A DNA stretch of 64,000 nt from Streptomyces griseochromogenes. Its GTDB lineage: Bacteria; Actinomycetota; Actinomycetes; Streptomycetales; Streptomycetaceae. The DNA is taken from assembly GCF_001542625.1 (NCBI RefSeq), contig NZ_CP016279.1, positions 5,146,001 to 5,210,000 of the forward strand, in the 5' to 3' direction. This document shows, piece by piece, positions 1-9,696 of this stretch (its first letter is position 1; every line of letters begins with the position of its first letter). The translations under genes were made by a program, and so were the position numbers. Below the pieces are notes generated by a model, which ran no database searches, was not told where the DNA came from, and saw nothing but the letters and a program-made list of their open reading frames with translations.

Positions 1-194
1 GGATGCTGATCATCAGTCCGCTGGGACGGAAAACGTGCTGACCAGACCGGTCGGACTCCGATACTGCGGAAAGATCGCGGAGCGAGTCCAGCGCCGTGTT
101 GGCCCTGTGCCGAGTCATACCGATCCGCAATGGGCCAACGCCGGACGGTGGGGCGAGGTCGAAGTCCATGCGGGCATGATGCCAAACGGGCCTG

Positions 195-866
195 TCAACG
201 AGTGGGCACATCCCGTGCGAGGGTGTCCTCGCCGCTTAGCGTCCCGGCTCCCGCCCGATGCCACGAAGGGCCACACAGTCCCAGAAGGTTACAGAGCGTG
301 GGCGCTCCACAGAAGTTGGACCAGAACCAGTTCTCACCTACGAAGCCACACCGCTCGCGGTCCTCCATCCAGGACGTGGGCAGATACAACCGTCGGTCGA
401 TCAGCGTCCGTCCACGCGGAGTCGCGTAGGCGAGGAAGACGCCGATCTGGCAGTTCTCCGTCCGCCCGGCGGTGCCGGAGTACTGCCGCTGGACTCCGGC
501 CGACCGCAGTCCCTTCTTCAGGAAGCCGGTGTCGTCCACGATCAGGACGGCCTCGGGGTCTCCGAGGTGCTCGGCGACGTAGTCGCGCACGTCATCGAGT
601 ACTTCATCGGCTTCCCACTCGATCCGGTTCAGCATCCGGTGGATGCGGTCCGGGCCTGCATGTCCGGCCTGCTCGGCCAGCGTCCAGCCGTTCTTCCGCC
701 CCAACGGAGCGATCAGCCCGCGCATATAGGCCAGCGCCGACTCACGCGGCTCCGTCCGGTTGAACCGGTGCACGAACCGCTCGTGCAGAGCGGTCAGTTC
801 ACCGGCCCACAACCTGACATCAGCAAGGTCCCCACCCACAACCACACCAACGGCCAACCTGGCCAC
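195..866 (-). pseudogene. IS701-family transposase, truncated
   Basis: The first ~170 residues resemble the N-terminal half of IS701-type DDE transposases, including the IVDDTGFLKKG aspartate motif, a GTAGRTENCQIGVFL stretch and RRLYLPTSWMEDRERC. Homology stops near position 348; the last ~50 residues are unrelated and end at a chance stop. The C-terminal part with the remaining catalytic residues is missing, so the enzyme is dead. Bases 1-194 hold nothing I can recognise. Confidence 0.65.
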
Positions 867-967
867 CAGTCACGACGACCACCGTTGCAGTACTAGGAAG
901 AACGGGCTGGCCAGTGAGGCTTTCTGAAGGAAGATCACTTCCCTTGGTGATCGAGGACGAGGGCGGC

Positions 968-1180
968 TCAGGCGGGGTGTTTCGTATGCGGGTGTCGACG
1001 TGGAGGGCCTGCTCGCACCGGCCGCGAGGCCGCCGGACGGGGGGTGTGGATTCCGATGCCGGCGCCGATGCAGCACTTGTCCGCGAAGGTGGGCAGGCCT
1101 TCGGCGGCGGCCTTGTAGAGGGCGGGTAGTGCGTGGAGGCGTGTCGCGTGCCTGGGAAAGGGCTCGGAAGCTGCGCTCAA
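968..1180 (-). pseudogene. IS5-like (DDE_Tnp_4) transposase fragment
   Basis: A short reading frame carries LHALPALYKAAAEGLPTFADK followed by GAGIGIHTP, which matches the internal DDE region of IS5-like transposases of the DDE superfamily endonuclease type. Start, N-terminus and C-terminus are all missing. It is one of several dead transposase pieces left of the NB-ARC gene. Confidence 0.5.
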
Positions 1181-1275
1181 CTTGTGGGTTTTGAAACTTC
1201 ACCTCGAAGGTCAGGGTGCCGCTCATCCGCATGTTGTTCTTCTGCACGCCCCAAGCGACCGCATCCCCTGTTCCA

Positions 1276-4200
1276 CTACGTGCGGAACGTGAAGGCCGCG
1301 TCCATCTTCGGTAGGTCGGGGAAGTCGGGCACACTGGCCTTGGCTCCTATCCACGTGGCCAGCGCGACAGGGTCCGGCGCGGCGCCGGTCAGCTCGGCGA
1401 CCTGGCCATGGACGGCCCGGATCAGTTCCGGTCGATGCGTCAGTGCAAGGGCCGCCGCGTCGGTGCCGAGGTTCTCCGCGGACTGGGGGGCACGCTGCCT
1501 GCGCAGGGCGAGCCCCAGTCGGACCCAGGTCTCGTGCGGCTCAGACCCTCCGGTGACCTGTTCGACGGCCAGGCGGCACGCTTCGTCCGGCGAGCCGAGG
1601 AGACGGGCGAAGTCTGAAGGGTCGACCTCGTTGATCTGCAAGCCCGGCCCTGCCGGGGCGGTCGCGACCCGGCACAGCAGCGCCGCGTAGGCGTTGGAAG
1701 GAGGCGCGGCAGGGTCCGGGCACAGAGCCAGGGGCATGGACCACGGGGATGCGTGGCGTGTTCCGGAGGTCCACGCATCGGCGAGTTCCGCCACCGCGGG
1801 GGCATCCGGGCGCAGATGGTGCAGTCGCCAGCGGGTGCGGTGGGCGACGACCGCTTCCTCGGCGAGAACCAGCACGTCCTCGGGGACAGCCGGGTGTTCG
1901 GTCCAGGCCGCGGTGGTGTCACCCATGAGTCGTACGAAGTCACGTCCTGTCCCGGTCAGGCGCGGGGACGAGCAGAGAGCCGCGTACGCCTCCAGGGTCT
2001 GGGTCCGCCAGTGGACCAGTTGGAACTGGGCTCGTCGCAGTGTGTCTCCCTCGGCGGTCAGCGTGAGCCTCCGCCAGTAGTCGACGACCCCGAAAAAGGC
2101 GAATACTCCCTGGAACAGGCCAGGCAGGGGGCGAGGCTCGTCACGCCACGGGGCGTAGAAGGCCTCGCCGCTCGGTTCATCGCTCTCGTCGTGGAGCGGA
2201 ACGGAGTCCAGCAGAGCGTGCAGCTTCAGGTGCTGGAACTCGTGCACGAGAGATGCGGCGAGTTCCACGCCGTCGGGCGGTTCGCTGACCACGATGCCTC
2301 CGAACGCGTCGCTCGACGACACGGAACTCACCACGCCACCTGGCTCCTTGGGCCGAGGGGTGAGCGCGGTGAGGGCACCACCGAGTGCGTCGGCCCGCTG
2401 GAGCGTGATGCGGCTCAAAAGGCTTCCCGCGTCGTGGATCAGGCTTTCCCAGGTTGCTGCCTCGGCCGGGTGGCTCGGGGACGGAGGTAACAGAGCCCCC
2501 GGCACTCGGTAGGGGTCGAGGTCGTCCAGGACGAAGTCGAAGCGGCCGGCCTCGGGGGCTGTCTGTACACGATGAACCGGATGCCACAGGCGTGGAACGC
2601 TGTGGTCGCAGCCGTGCAGCGGTACGTGCCTGGTGCCGCGTGCGATGTATGTGTCCCACTCCCGTACGTGCAGAAGTGCCTCGCTGCCCTGCCCCGCGCG
2701 CAGGTCGGCGGCGCCGACAGTGGGCAGCAGGGCGAAGCCGTCCCGCAGCGGGAGCCAGAGGTCGAAGGCGAGTCCGGCCCGGACGGCGGCCGCGGCCGCG
2801 ACGCACTGCAGGTGGGCCAGATCGTCGGAGGGCAGGTTGACCAGCCGGTCGTTGAGGGCGCGCAGCGTCCGGCTCATCCACCGTCCCACGGACGGATCCA
2901 GCAGCACCTCGGCGACCACCCGGGAATCGGCGCGGTCTGCCCGTACCAGAAGGGCCCGTACTTCCCCTACCGCCGGCAGCATGCCCGGATGCCCGGCCAT
3001 GACCGTCTCGGCCCGACCCACCAGTTCACGCAGCCACAGCACGCGTGCGGCCAACTGCTGGTCGCGGAGTCGTCGGATCAGGGGGCGGTCCTCGTCGCCC
3101 GTTGCCAAGGCGTGGACTGCGGCGTTGCCGAGCCTGACCGGGTGCACTTCGCGTTCGAAGAGATCCGGTTCGGCATCTTCCCGGGAAGGTGGCCGGTATG
3201 TCCAGAACCTGCCGCTGACGGGTTCCGACGACATGCCGTAACTCCCTGAGGAGTAGCCCCCACCGCCACCGCCGTCAACGCCGGCGACAGTCCGGTCCGC
3301 GCGAACGAAACGGTCCAGCCACCGTGCCAAGGCGGAGGCGTCCACATGGTCGTGCTCGGCGGACGGGGCCGCAGCGGACGTGAGACTGGTCGGGTCCGGC
3401 GATTTTGACCGAAGCGGTTCCTGAATCTGCCACGAGTTGTCCATGGCGGCTGCTCCTACCTCTGAATCGACGGCTGTCTCACCCAGTTCGGCTCGCACTC
3501 TGGCGAGGTTGCGGGCACAGAGCACGACATTGGGATGGTGTTCCCCGAGTCGCTGGGTGCCCGCATCCATCGCCGCCTGGAAGTGCTCGGCAGCACAGCG
3601 GGGGTGACCGAGCAGATGCCATGCGGTCGCAAGTTCGTGCCTGGCGGCGATGGTGTTCGGGTGATCCTTGCCGAGCCGGCGCTCACTGGTCCGCCAGACG
3701 TCGCTGAATTCGTCTCTCACCCACTCCAATGACTCACGGCCTTGGGCGTGGTCGCGCAGGATGCGGGCCTGCTCGTGGCGGGCGAGGAGCAGGTCGGGGT
3801 GGTCGGGCGCGAGGAATCGACGGTGCTCCGCCACGACGTCCTCCGCCAGCGCCTCGGCTTCCTCGGACCGTCCCGCGTCGCGCAGGGCCCCTACGAGGCT
3901 GAGGCCGACGCCGAGCACGTCGGGGTCTCCGGGCCGGGCCAGTTCCATGATCTGGAGGCGCACCTCGCGCAGTTGGCCAACCGCCTCCTCGTGACGGCCC
4001 TGGCTGTGTGCGAGCCGTGCCAGGTCGGCGCGGAGATGCAGAACACGCCGCTGGTTCGTCTGCGGGTCGCGCAGGCGCAGGGCGAGAGCCTCGGTCAGCT
4101 GCACCTCTGCGGCCTCGTACTGCCCCAGTTGTGCCAGCGTACGGGCCCAGCCGGCGCGGACCGACTGCCGATGCCGGTGACCAGGCTCCAGGCTCTCGGC

Positions 4201-5868
4201 CGCGTCGGCCAGCCGCAGGTAGAGCCGGTCCGACTCATTGAGGTATCCGCCGTCGCGCAGGGCCCAGGCGAGGTTCAGTCCGACGACGACGGTGTCAGGA
4301 CTCTTCTTGCCGAGCAGGCGCGCCCTGACCTTGTCGATTGCCTTCAGTTCGCTGGTGGCCTCGGTGAACATCCCTGCGTATACGTGGGAGCGGGCGGCAT
4401 TCAGGGCGGGCTCGGTGGCTGCCAGGACCAGGTCTGCGTCGGCTACGCCGTCGCTCTCGGCGGCCGACAACAGCAGAGGGGCGGCGGTGGCGTGCGCGGC
4501 GATCGACCCCCATCGCGGCCAGTGCGCGGGGTTGCCCGCCTCCAAAGGCGCGGTGAACCGTTGCAGAAGTGCCGTGACGAGACGGAGCATGGTCGGCGCG
4601 TGTGCGGTGAAGTCGGCGTTGTCGCGGCTGGCCGCCCGGACCATCGGATGAATGGTGAGCGTCGGCGCGCCCGCGTCCGAGTCCTCCGAAGCGCCGGCCG
4701 TCGGCTCGATGGTGATCAGTTTCAATCCCGCGAGGCCACCCAGCGCCTGCTTCAGGCGAGGCAGCGTGGCGCGCGGGAACAGCTCGCTCGCTGCGAGGAG
4801 TTCCGCATCGAGGAGTTCCTGGTAGGGGATGGGAGCCGGCCCGAAGGCGGACAGCAGCCTCAGCAACGGGCGTGCCAGATCGACGCCTTGGCGGTGCAGC
4901 AGATCGAGGGAGAGTTCATAGGTGCTCGGGATCGCCCGGCGGAGACGGTCCGCCGGTCCCAGGTCGAGGTCCGCATCGGACGTCATCTCGGCGAGGTTCG
5001 TGTCGAGGCTGCGGCGGTACGCGCCGAAGGTCGCGGGCATCTGTGGCGACGGCCAGGGGTCGTCCAGAGCGCGTGCCAGGTAGGAGCCCGCCAGGTCGAG
5101 CGCGAGCGGGAGGCCACCGAGGTCGTCGGCGAGTTGCTCGGCCTGTGCCGGGTCTGCCGCCCGCCAGGCCAGGTCACGCAGGACCAGCGCGCCGTCCTTG
5201 CTGGAGAGGGGGTCGACGCTCTCTATGCGCACCCAGTGCCCCCAGCGTTCGGGGCGCGACTCACGGCTGGTGACGAGCACCGTCCCCCGTGGATGTGCGG
5301 GCTCACGCAGCCACCCGGTGCCCTCGGCGGTGCGGGAGGGCGCGGCGGCCAGCACGGCCGGTTCATCGATGTTGTCGAGGACTACCAGCCATGGGACGGT
5401 GAGAGCCTCCAGATGCCTCCACAGCACGTCCGCCGGGTGCGCACCATAGAAGTCGCTCGGGGCGGCGCCCGCCGCGAACGCGACCGCCCGCAGCGCCCCG
5501 GACAGGCTTTCACCGTCCTGCCCGGACACCCACCACGTATGGGTCACCGCGGCCGTCAGCCGATGGGCAGCCTCCAGGGCTACCGCCGTCTTGCCCGAGC
5601 CACCCATACCCGTCAACAACCACACCCCGGGTTCCCCTGCGTCACCACTGGCCCGTCGTGACATCGCGCGGACCACCTCGGCCACGAGCCGGTCGCGTCC
5701 ACGCAGCCGGTCCGACCGCACCCTGCGTTGCGGCACGGCCAAGGGCGCACTCGAGGAAGGGAAGGCTGCCGCCTCCGCAGGGCCGAACGCCGTGCCGTAG
5801 AAGGCGTTCTCTACATGGACAGGGCCAGTCACGGTGCCTGCGGCGAGGCCACCCCCGGTGGATTGCAC
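1276..5868 (-). CDS. NB-ARC/TPR protein fused to HExxH-type peptide hydroxylase domain
   Basis: A 1530-residue multidomain protein. Residues 1-60 are a low-complexity leader. A STAND/NB-ARC NTPase follows, with Walker A GMGGSGKT at 87-94 and Walker B LVVLDN at 161-166. TPR-like helices fill about 500-850. After a Gly/Ser-rich linker (GVDGGGGGGYSSGSYG) comes a C-terminal domain with HEFQH at 1209-1213 and a downstream PWRDEPRP. That is the signature of the HEXXH-motif domain found beside FxSxx-COOH radical-SAM peptide systems and named by annotators alpha-ketoglutarate-dependent HExxH peptide beta-hydroxylase. No radical-SAM FxsB or precursor peptide is visible nearby. GTG start; no clear ribosome site. 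The family is clear, the substrate unknown. It may be a sensor/effector or an orphan peptide-modifying enzyme. Confidence 0.75.
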   Translation of the reverse strand: MQSTGGGLAAGTVTGPVHVENAFYGTAFGPAEAAAFPSSSAPLAVPQRRVRSDRLRGRDRLVAEVVRAMSRRASGDAGEPGVWLLTGMGGSGKTAVALEAAHRLTAAVTHTWWVSGQDGESLSGALRAVAFAAGAAPSDFYGAHPADVLWRHLEALTVPWLVVLDNIDEPAVLAAAPSRTAEGTGWLREPAHPRGTVLVTSRESRPERWGHWVRIESVDPLSSKDGALVLRDLAWRAADPAQAEQLADDLGGLPLALDLAGSYLARALDDPWPSPQMPATFGAYRRSLDTNLAEMTSDADLDLGPADRLRRAIPSTYELSLDLLHRQGVDLARPLLRLLSAFGPAPIPYQELLDAELLAASELFPRATLPRLKQALGGLAGLKLITIEPTAGASEDSDAGAPTLTIHPMVRAASRDNADFTAHAPTMLRLVTALLQRFTAPLEAGNPAHWPRWGSIAAHATAAPLLLSAAESDGVADADLVLAATEPALNAARSHVYAGMFTEATSELKAIDKVRARLLGKKSPDTVVVGLNLAWALRDGGYLNESDRLYLRLADAAESLEPGHRHRQSVRAGWARTLAQLGQYEAAEVQLTEALALRLRDPQTNQRRVLHLRADLARLAHSQGRHEEAVGQLREVRLQIMELARPGDPDVLGVGLSLVGALRDAGRSEEAEALAEDVVAEHRRFLAPDHPDLLLARHEQARILRDHAQGRESLEWVRDEFSDVWRTSERRLGKDHPNTIAARHELATAWHLLGHPRCAAEHFQAAMDAGTQRLGEHHPNVVLCARNLARVRAELGETAVDSEVGAAAMDNSWQIQEPLRSKSPDPTSLTSAAAPSAEHDHVDASALARWLDRFVRADRTVAGVDGGGGGGYSSGSYGMSSEPVSGRFWTYRPPSREDAEPDLFEREVHPVRLGNAAVHALATGDEDRPLIRRLRDQQLAARVLWLRELVGRAETVMAGHPGMLPAVGEVRALLVRADRADSRVVAEVLLDPSVGRWMSRTLRALNDRLVNLPSDDLAHLQCVAAAAAVRAGLAFDLWLPLRDGFALLPTVGAADLRAGQGSEALLHVREWDTYIARGTRHVPLHGCDHSVPRLWHPVHRVQTAPEAGRFDFVLDDLDPYRVPGALLPPSPSHPAEAATWESLIHDAGSLLSRITLQRADALGGALTALTPRPKEPGGVVSSVSSSDAFGGIVVSEPPDGVELAASLVHEFQHLKLHALLDSVPLHDESDEPSGEAFYAPWRDEPRPLPGLFQGVFAFFGVVDYWRRLTLTAEGDTLRRAQFQLVHWRTQTLEAYAALCSSPRLTGTGRDFVRLMGDTTAAWTEHPAVPEDVLVLAEEAVVAHRTRWRLHHLRPDAPAVAELADAWTSGTRHASPWSMPLALCPDPAAPPSNAYAALLCRVATAPAGPGLQINEVDPSDFARLLGSPDEACRLAVEQVTGGSEPHETWVRLGLALRRQRAPQSAENLGTDAAALALTHRPELIRAVHGQVAELTGAAPDPVALATWIGAKASVPDFPDLPKMDAAFTFRT

Positions 5869-5939
5869 GGTGGCGTTCCGCGGTCCGGCGGAAGTCGAGG
5901 ACGATGAGGTGGGGGGTGGGCCTGCTTGAGCCGGTCCGG

Positions 5940-6434
5940 TCAGCCCTGAGCCGGATCCGGCTGGGGAGGGATACCTGTCCGCACCTCCCCGTTCACCACA
6001 CCAGCCGCGAACGACCCGGGGCCATGCGCACGGATATTCACACTGCCGTCCACAGCGAGGCCGCCGTCCCCGGTGCTGACGCCGGACGGCGCCGTGGGCG
6101 CGGGGAGCAGGGCACGCAACTGCTCGACAGCCCGGTCGCGTGCCTCACCATCCAGGTCTTCCAATGCCATCGCGAACCGGGTCTGCCACTCGGTCCGCAG
6201 GAGGACACGGGTCTGTTCCAAGGTGTCTGGGCTGCCCGTCTGCAAGGCCTCGGCGGTACGGTCCAGCCTTTCGAGTTCACGCTGTTCGCGTTCCGGTTCG
6301 CTTCGGCCGAACCAGCGCGCCACAGCCTGCCGCAACCCGCTCCACGCGTCCGTCCCTGCCGCCGTGACCACGGCACCACCACCGGACGACGCCAGAGCCA
6401 ACAGCACTTCGTCGAGCAACCTGTCCTCCCCCAT
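5940..6434 (-). CDS. Small conserved partner of the NB-ARC protein
   Basis: A 164-residue protein of unknown function, 71 bases upstream of the NB-ARC/TPR gene on the same strand. The N-terminus (MGEDRLLDEVLLALASSGG, then VVTAAGTDAWSGLRQAVARWFG) resembles small proteins commonly found directly before NB-ARC or caspase-type genes in actinomycetes. The middle is charged and probably coiled coil; the C-terminus is a Gly-rich tail. I chose the ATG at 6434 because homology to such proteins begins there; an in-frame GTG at 6467 is possible. The right flank is an IS630 element, so the original promoter may be lost. Confidence 0.6.
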   Translation of the reverse strand: MGEDRLLDEVLLALASSGGGAVVTAAGTDAWSGLRQAVARWFGRSEPEREQRELERLDRTAEALQTGSPDTLEQTRVLLRTEWQTRFAMALEDLDGEARDRAVEQLRALLPAPTAPSGVSTGDGGLAVDGSVNIRAHGPGSFAAGVVNGEVRTGIPPQPDPAQG

Positions 6435-6554
6435 GCCGCAGGCGTTCAAGACGACGGTAACGCCCACGGCGTCAGTTCACTATAAGTCGCGATGGAACCA
6501 CTATGCGTTTCCCGGCGAGCCGTCCTCACTATGGATGGCTGCTGAGAATTTCTT

Positions 6555-7601
6555 GTGCTCTGGCCCCGGACTGGCAGGTCATGGGCGGGTCTTGTGGCAG
6601 GCAGGGGGAATGGACCCACACGCCGGCCTGACGATCTGGTGCTGCGGGCACGGATGGTCGAGCTGAGCTGGTCCGGGCAGCGAGTGCCTGCCATCGCGGA
6701 CGAGTTGAGGTGGAATCCCAGGACAGTTCGCCGGTGGCTGCACCGCTTCAACCGCTTGAGCCTGGACGGGCTGGAGGACCTGGGTGGACAGGGCCGGAAG
6801 CGACGGATCACCGAAACAGAAGGCTCAAGAGTCATCGGCCTGGTCAAGCAGCCGCCGCCAGGTCGGCTGACCGTGCAGGCCGACGGCGAGCTGGCCGCGG
6901 CGGATGAGTCCGGGCCGCCGGAATGGACCCTCGACGCACTGGCCGCCGAAGCCGGACGGATGGGCATCGAGATCGGCCGCAGCCAGGTCCGCCGGATCCT
7001 GACACGGATCATCGAGCTCTACACCTGCCCGCCCGAAGGCGCGACGGTCGTCTGCGCCGACGAGCTCGGACCGGTGATCCCCCGTACCTTCCCGCCGACG
7101 CCGGGCTGGTCGCCGGACGGTCACCGCATCAAGTCCGAGGTCGACTACGGCCGCGGGCCGGAGAAGACCTGGGTCTACGGCGCCCTCCGGGTACGCGACG
7201 GACACGAAGTCACCATGACCGCCTCCTCCCGAAACAGCGCCTTCTACCAGCAGTTTTTTCAAAGGGTCGAGGCAGCCAATCCGGCTGGAGACATCTACGT
7301 GGTCACCGACAACCTGTCCTCGCACAACAGCCTGTCCACCCGCACCTGGCTGGAAGACCATCCCAGAATCCGGCACGTCTTCATCCCTGTCGGCGCCTGC
7401 TGGCTCAACCTCCAGGAAGGCTGGTGGCGCATCTTCCGCAAGGCTGCCCTCGCGGGCCAGTCCTTCGCCGGACCACCCGAGATCGACCAAGCCACCCGCC
7501 TGGCAACAGCCCAGCTCAATACCCGATCCCGGCCCTGGGTATGGGGAAGACCCGCACCTTCAACCCGCGTCCTACGCCGCCGATACGTGTACTCCGTTTG
7601 A
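6555..7601 (+). CDS. IS630-family transposase with internal deletion
   Basis: An open frame of 348 residues with an N-terminal helix-turn-helix (VPAIADELRWNPRTVRRWLH) and a DDE domain: D in VVCADELGPV, D in YVVTDNLSSHN, E in CWLNLQEGWWRIF. The frame stays open, but RSQVRRILT runs straight into RIIELYTCPP. Relatives have about 30-40 residues there (the VRWRRTRSW segment), so an in-frame deletion is likely and activity doubtful. GTG start at the left edge; the true start is uncertain. Confidence 0.75.
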   Translation: MLWPRTGRSWAGLVAGRGNGPTRRPDDLVLRARMVELSWSGQRVPAIADELRWNPRTVRRWLHRFNRLSLDGLEDLGGQGRKRRITETEGSRVIGLVKQPPPGRLTVQADGELAAADESGPPEWTLDALAAEAGRMGIEIGRSQVRRILTRIIELYTCPPEGATVVCADELGPVIPRTFPPTPGWSPDGHRIKSEVDYGRGPEKTWVYGALRVRDGHEVTMTASSRNSAFYQQFFQRVEAANPAGDIYVVTDNLSSHNSLSTRTWLEDHPRIRHVFIPVGACWLNLQEGWWRIFRKAALAGQSFAGPPEIDQATRLATAQLNTRSRPWVWGRPAPSTRVLRRRYVYSV

Positions 7602-7612
7602 GGAATCCAGCA

Positions 7613-8597
7613 CTAGCTGTATTGACCCGCAGGGTTGCTGACGCGGCTGATGGGTGGTTGGCCGTCGAGTGCGGTGTGGCACCGGTGGTAGTTGTAGGTG
7701 TGGAGGAAGTCCGCCAGGGCTTCGGTGCGTTCGGCGTTGCTGGAGTATGGGCGCACGTACTCCCATTCGTCGAGCAGGGTGCGATTTAGGCGCTCCACCT
7801 TGCCGTTCGTCTGCGGGCGATAGGGGCGCGTGTGCTTATGGACGATGCCGGCGGCGCTGAGAGTCTGGCCGAACTGGCGGGATCTGTAGCAGGAGCCGTT
7901 GTCGGTGAGGACGCGCTCGACGGTGATGCCGTGCTCGGCGAAGAAGGTATTCGCGCGTTGCCAGAAGGAGGCCGCGGTCTCTTTGCGTTCGTCGGTCAGA
8001 ACCTCGCTGTACGCGAGCCGGGAGTGATCGTCGACGGCTGTGTGGACGAAGCTGTAGCCGATCACGGGACTGCCGCCCCTACGCGCGTCGGTTGTGGCCT
8101 GCCGATTGCCGGCGGCCTGCTGGCGGGGCATGATCCGATGTCCGCCGCCGTCGGGAATGTTGCCGAGCTTCTTGATGTCGACGTGGACCAGTTCGCTGGG
8201 ACGTGATTGTTCGTGGCGTCGGATGATCTGACCGGTGGGCCGGTCCATCCAGTGCAGCCGGTTCAGGCCGTGGCGGGTCAGGACGCGGTGGACCGTCGAG
8301 CTGGGTATGCCCAGGATCGGGCCGATCCGTGCAGGGCCGAGCTTGCGGTCGCGCCGTAGCTCGCAGATGCGATTCTCGACATCGGCAGGGGTTCGGTGCG
8401 GAGTCGTCAGGGGTCGACTGGAACGGTCATACAACCCAGGATCGCCTTCGGCTCGCCAGCGCCGGACCCATTTGTGGGCTGTGGTGCGGGAGATGCCCAT
8501 TTCTTCGGCGACGTGGGTGATGGGCCTGCCAGCGCGGACCCGGTCGACGAGGAGTCGTCTGCCGTGGATGGTCAGCCGGGCATGGGGGGTGGGGCAC
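7613..8597 (-). pseudogene. IS481-family transposase, frameshifted near the start
   Basis: From the ATG at 8500 a 295-residue frame carries most of an IS481 transposase: GISRTTAHKWVRRWRAEG helix-turn-helix, then an rve-type integrase core with HVDIKKLGNIPDGGG, AVDDHSRLAYSEVL, VLTDNGSCYRS and NGKVERLNRTLLDEW. The usual N-terminus (HARLTIHGRRLLVDRVRAGR) lies upstream in the same frame. It is cut off from the GTG at 8597 by one extra C in a run of six C, which shifts GTG-CCC-CAC out of frame. A single-base error or real decay could explain this. Confidence 0.8.
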
Positions 8598-8746
8598 GGG
8601 AAACCTCTGGGATGGTGCGGAATCTGATGCGTCGCCTGGGTTTGTGCCCGAGGCCGCCGATCTGGTGATCGACGTCCTCGGGCGACACAGGACGAGCCTT
8701 TGTGGGCGGCGAGTCAGGCCGGGGCCGTCTGCGCGCCCCGCTGGAT

Positions 8747-9607
8747 CTATTCGGCCCAGGCACGCTCCAGCTGGGTGCGGAAGGTGGCGGGCTCTCGCCC
8801 GATCAGCTCGGCCAGCGTCGAGTCGACAGCGGTGAACTCGCCATTCCGCGCCGCGGCGAAGATGCTCAGCATCAGGTCGGCGATCGGGGCCGGGGCGCCG
8901 TGTGCCAGGACCTGCTCGCGGAAGGCGTCGTCGGGGACGACGGTGCGGGTGAAGGGCCGTCCGGTGGTCTGGGACGCGATCTCGGCGACGGTGTCGAAGT
9001 CGAGCGCCGCCGGGCCGGTGAGCGGCGGGGTGGGCCCCTCGAAGCGGGCCTCCTCGGCGAGGATCACCGCGGTGGCCTCGGCGAGGTCGTCGTGGCCGGT
9101 CCAGGCGACGGGGCCGTCGGCGGGGAGGGTGATGTCGCGGGTGTGGCGGGCGGACTCCAGGAACTGCAGGGCGCTGGAGGCGTAGAAGCCGTTGCGCAGC
9201 GCGGTCCAGGGCAGGCCGGTGGCGCGCAGCAGGTCCTCGGTCTGGGCGTGGTCGCGGCATGCCTGGAAGCGGGCGTCGTGGGCGGCGCCCATCTGGCTGG
9301 TGTAGAGGATGCGGCCGACGCCGGCCTGCACGGCGGCGTCGATGGCGGCGCGGTGGCCGCTGACACACTCCTGGCCCGTGCGGTCGAGGGAGACGAGGAG
9401 CAGTTGCTCGGCGCCCTCGAAGGAGTGCGCGAGCGAGGCGGGGTCGTCGAAGCTGCCCTCCCGGACGCGGACGCCGCGGCCGCCGAGGTCCTGGGCCTTG
9501 CGGGGGTCGCGGACGCTGACGCCGACGCGGTCGGCGGGGACGCGTTCCAGGAGGCGCTCGACGGTGCGGCGGCCGAGCTTTCCGGTGGCTCCGGTAACGA
9601 TGATCAT
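8747..9607 (-). CDS. NmrA-family NAD(P)-binding oxidoreductase (quinone reductase 2-like)
   Basis: A 286-residue atypical short-chain dehydrogenase. The N-terminus has the Rossmann motif GATGKLG at residues 6-12; the rest follows the QOR2/NmrA pattern (LLLVSLDRTGQ, ILYTSQMGAAHD, LPWTALRNGFY). QOR2-type enzymes use NADPH to reduce quinones, but members of this family may also be non-catalytic redox sensors. Start ATG with GGGAGAA upstream. It is divergent from a TetR regulator, with paired TTCC-N3-GGAA sites in the gap, so it is probably that regulator's target. Confidence 0.85.
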   Translation of the reverse strand: MIIVTGATGKLGRRTVERLLERVPADRVGVSVRDPRKAQDLGGRGVRVREGSFDDPASLAHSFEGAEQLLLVSLDRTGQECVSGHRAAIDAAVQAGVGRILYTSQMGAAHDARFQACRDHAQTEDLLRATGLPWTALRNGFYASSALQFLESARHTRDITLPADGPVAWTGHDDLAEATAVILAEEARFEGPTPPLTGPAALDFDTVAEIASQTTGRPFTRTVVPDDAFREQVLAHGAPAPIADLMLSIFAAARNGEFTAVDSTLAELIGREPATFRTQLERAWAE

Positions 9608-9626
9608 TGGGTTCTCCCGACACTGT

Positions 9627-9672
9627 TTCCGGTGGAATCATTACAACGGTAACACTGGAAATTCCGATGGAA
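9627..9672. promoter_or_regulatory. Paired palindromic operator in divergent oxidoreductase/TetR promoter
   Basis: Two copies of the palindrome TTCC-N3-GGAA lie at 9627-9637 and 9662-9672, 35 bases apart centre to centre. The outer arms extend to TGTTTCC and GGAAACA, making the whole block a larger inverted repeat. Between them TTAC-AACG-GTAA is another short dyad. The block fills most of the 89-base gap between two divergent start codons. It is a strong candidate binding site for the adjacent TetR protein; binding is inferred. Confidence 0.55.
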
Positions 9673-9696
9673 ACAGATCCTCGGTACCATCGGTTC

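Noticed and set aside
1276..1295. C-terminal AFTFRT of the NB-ARC/HExxH protein as a built-in FxSxx-COOH substrate motif
   Set aside because: The required serine is Phe here and the motif belongs at the end of a short precursor, so it does not fit.
3742..5661. Very long plus-strand open frame (639 codons) opposite the NB-ARC gene
   Set aside because: Antisense shadow of a high-GC gene: Gln/Arg/Gly-rich without motifs, while the minus strand shows clear domains.
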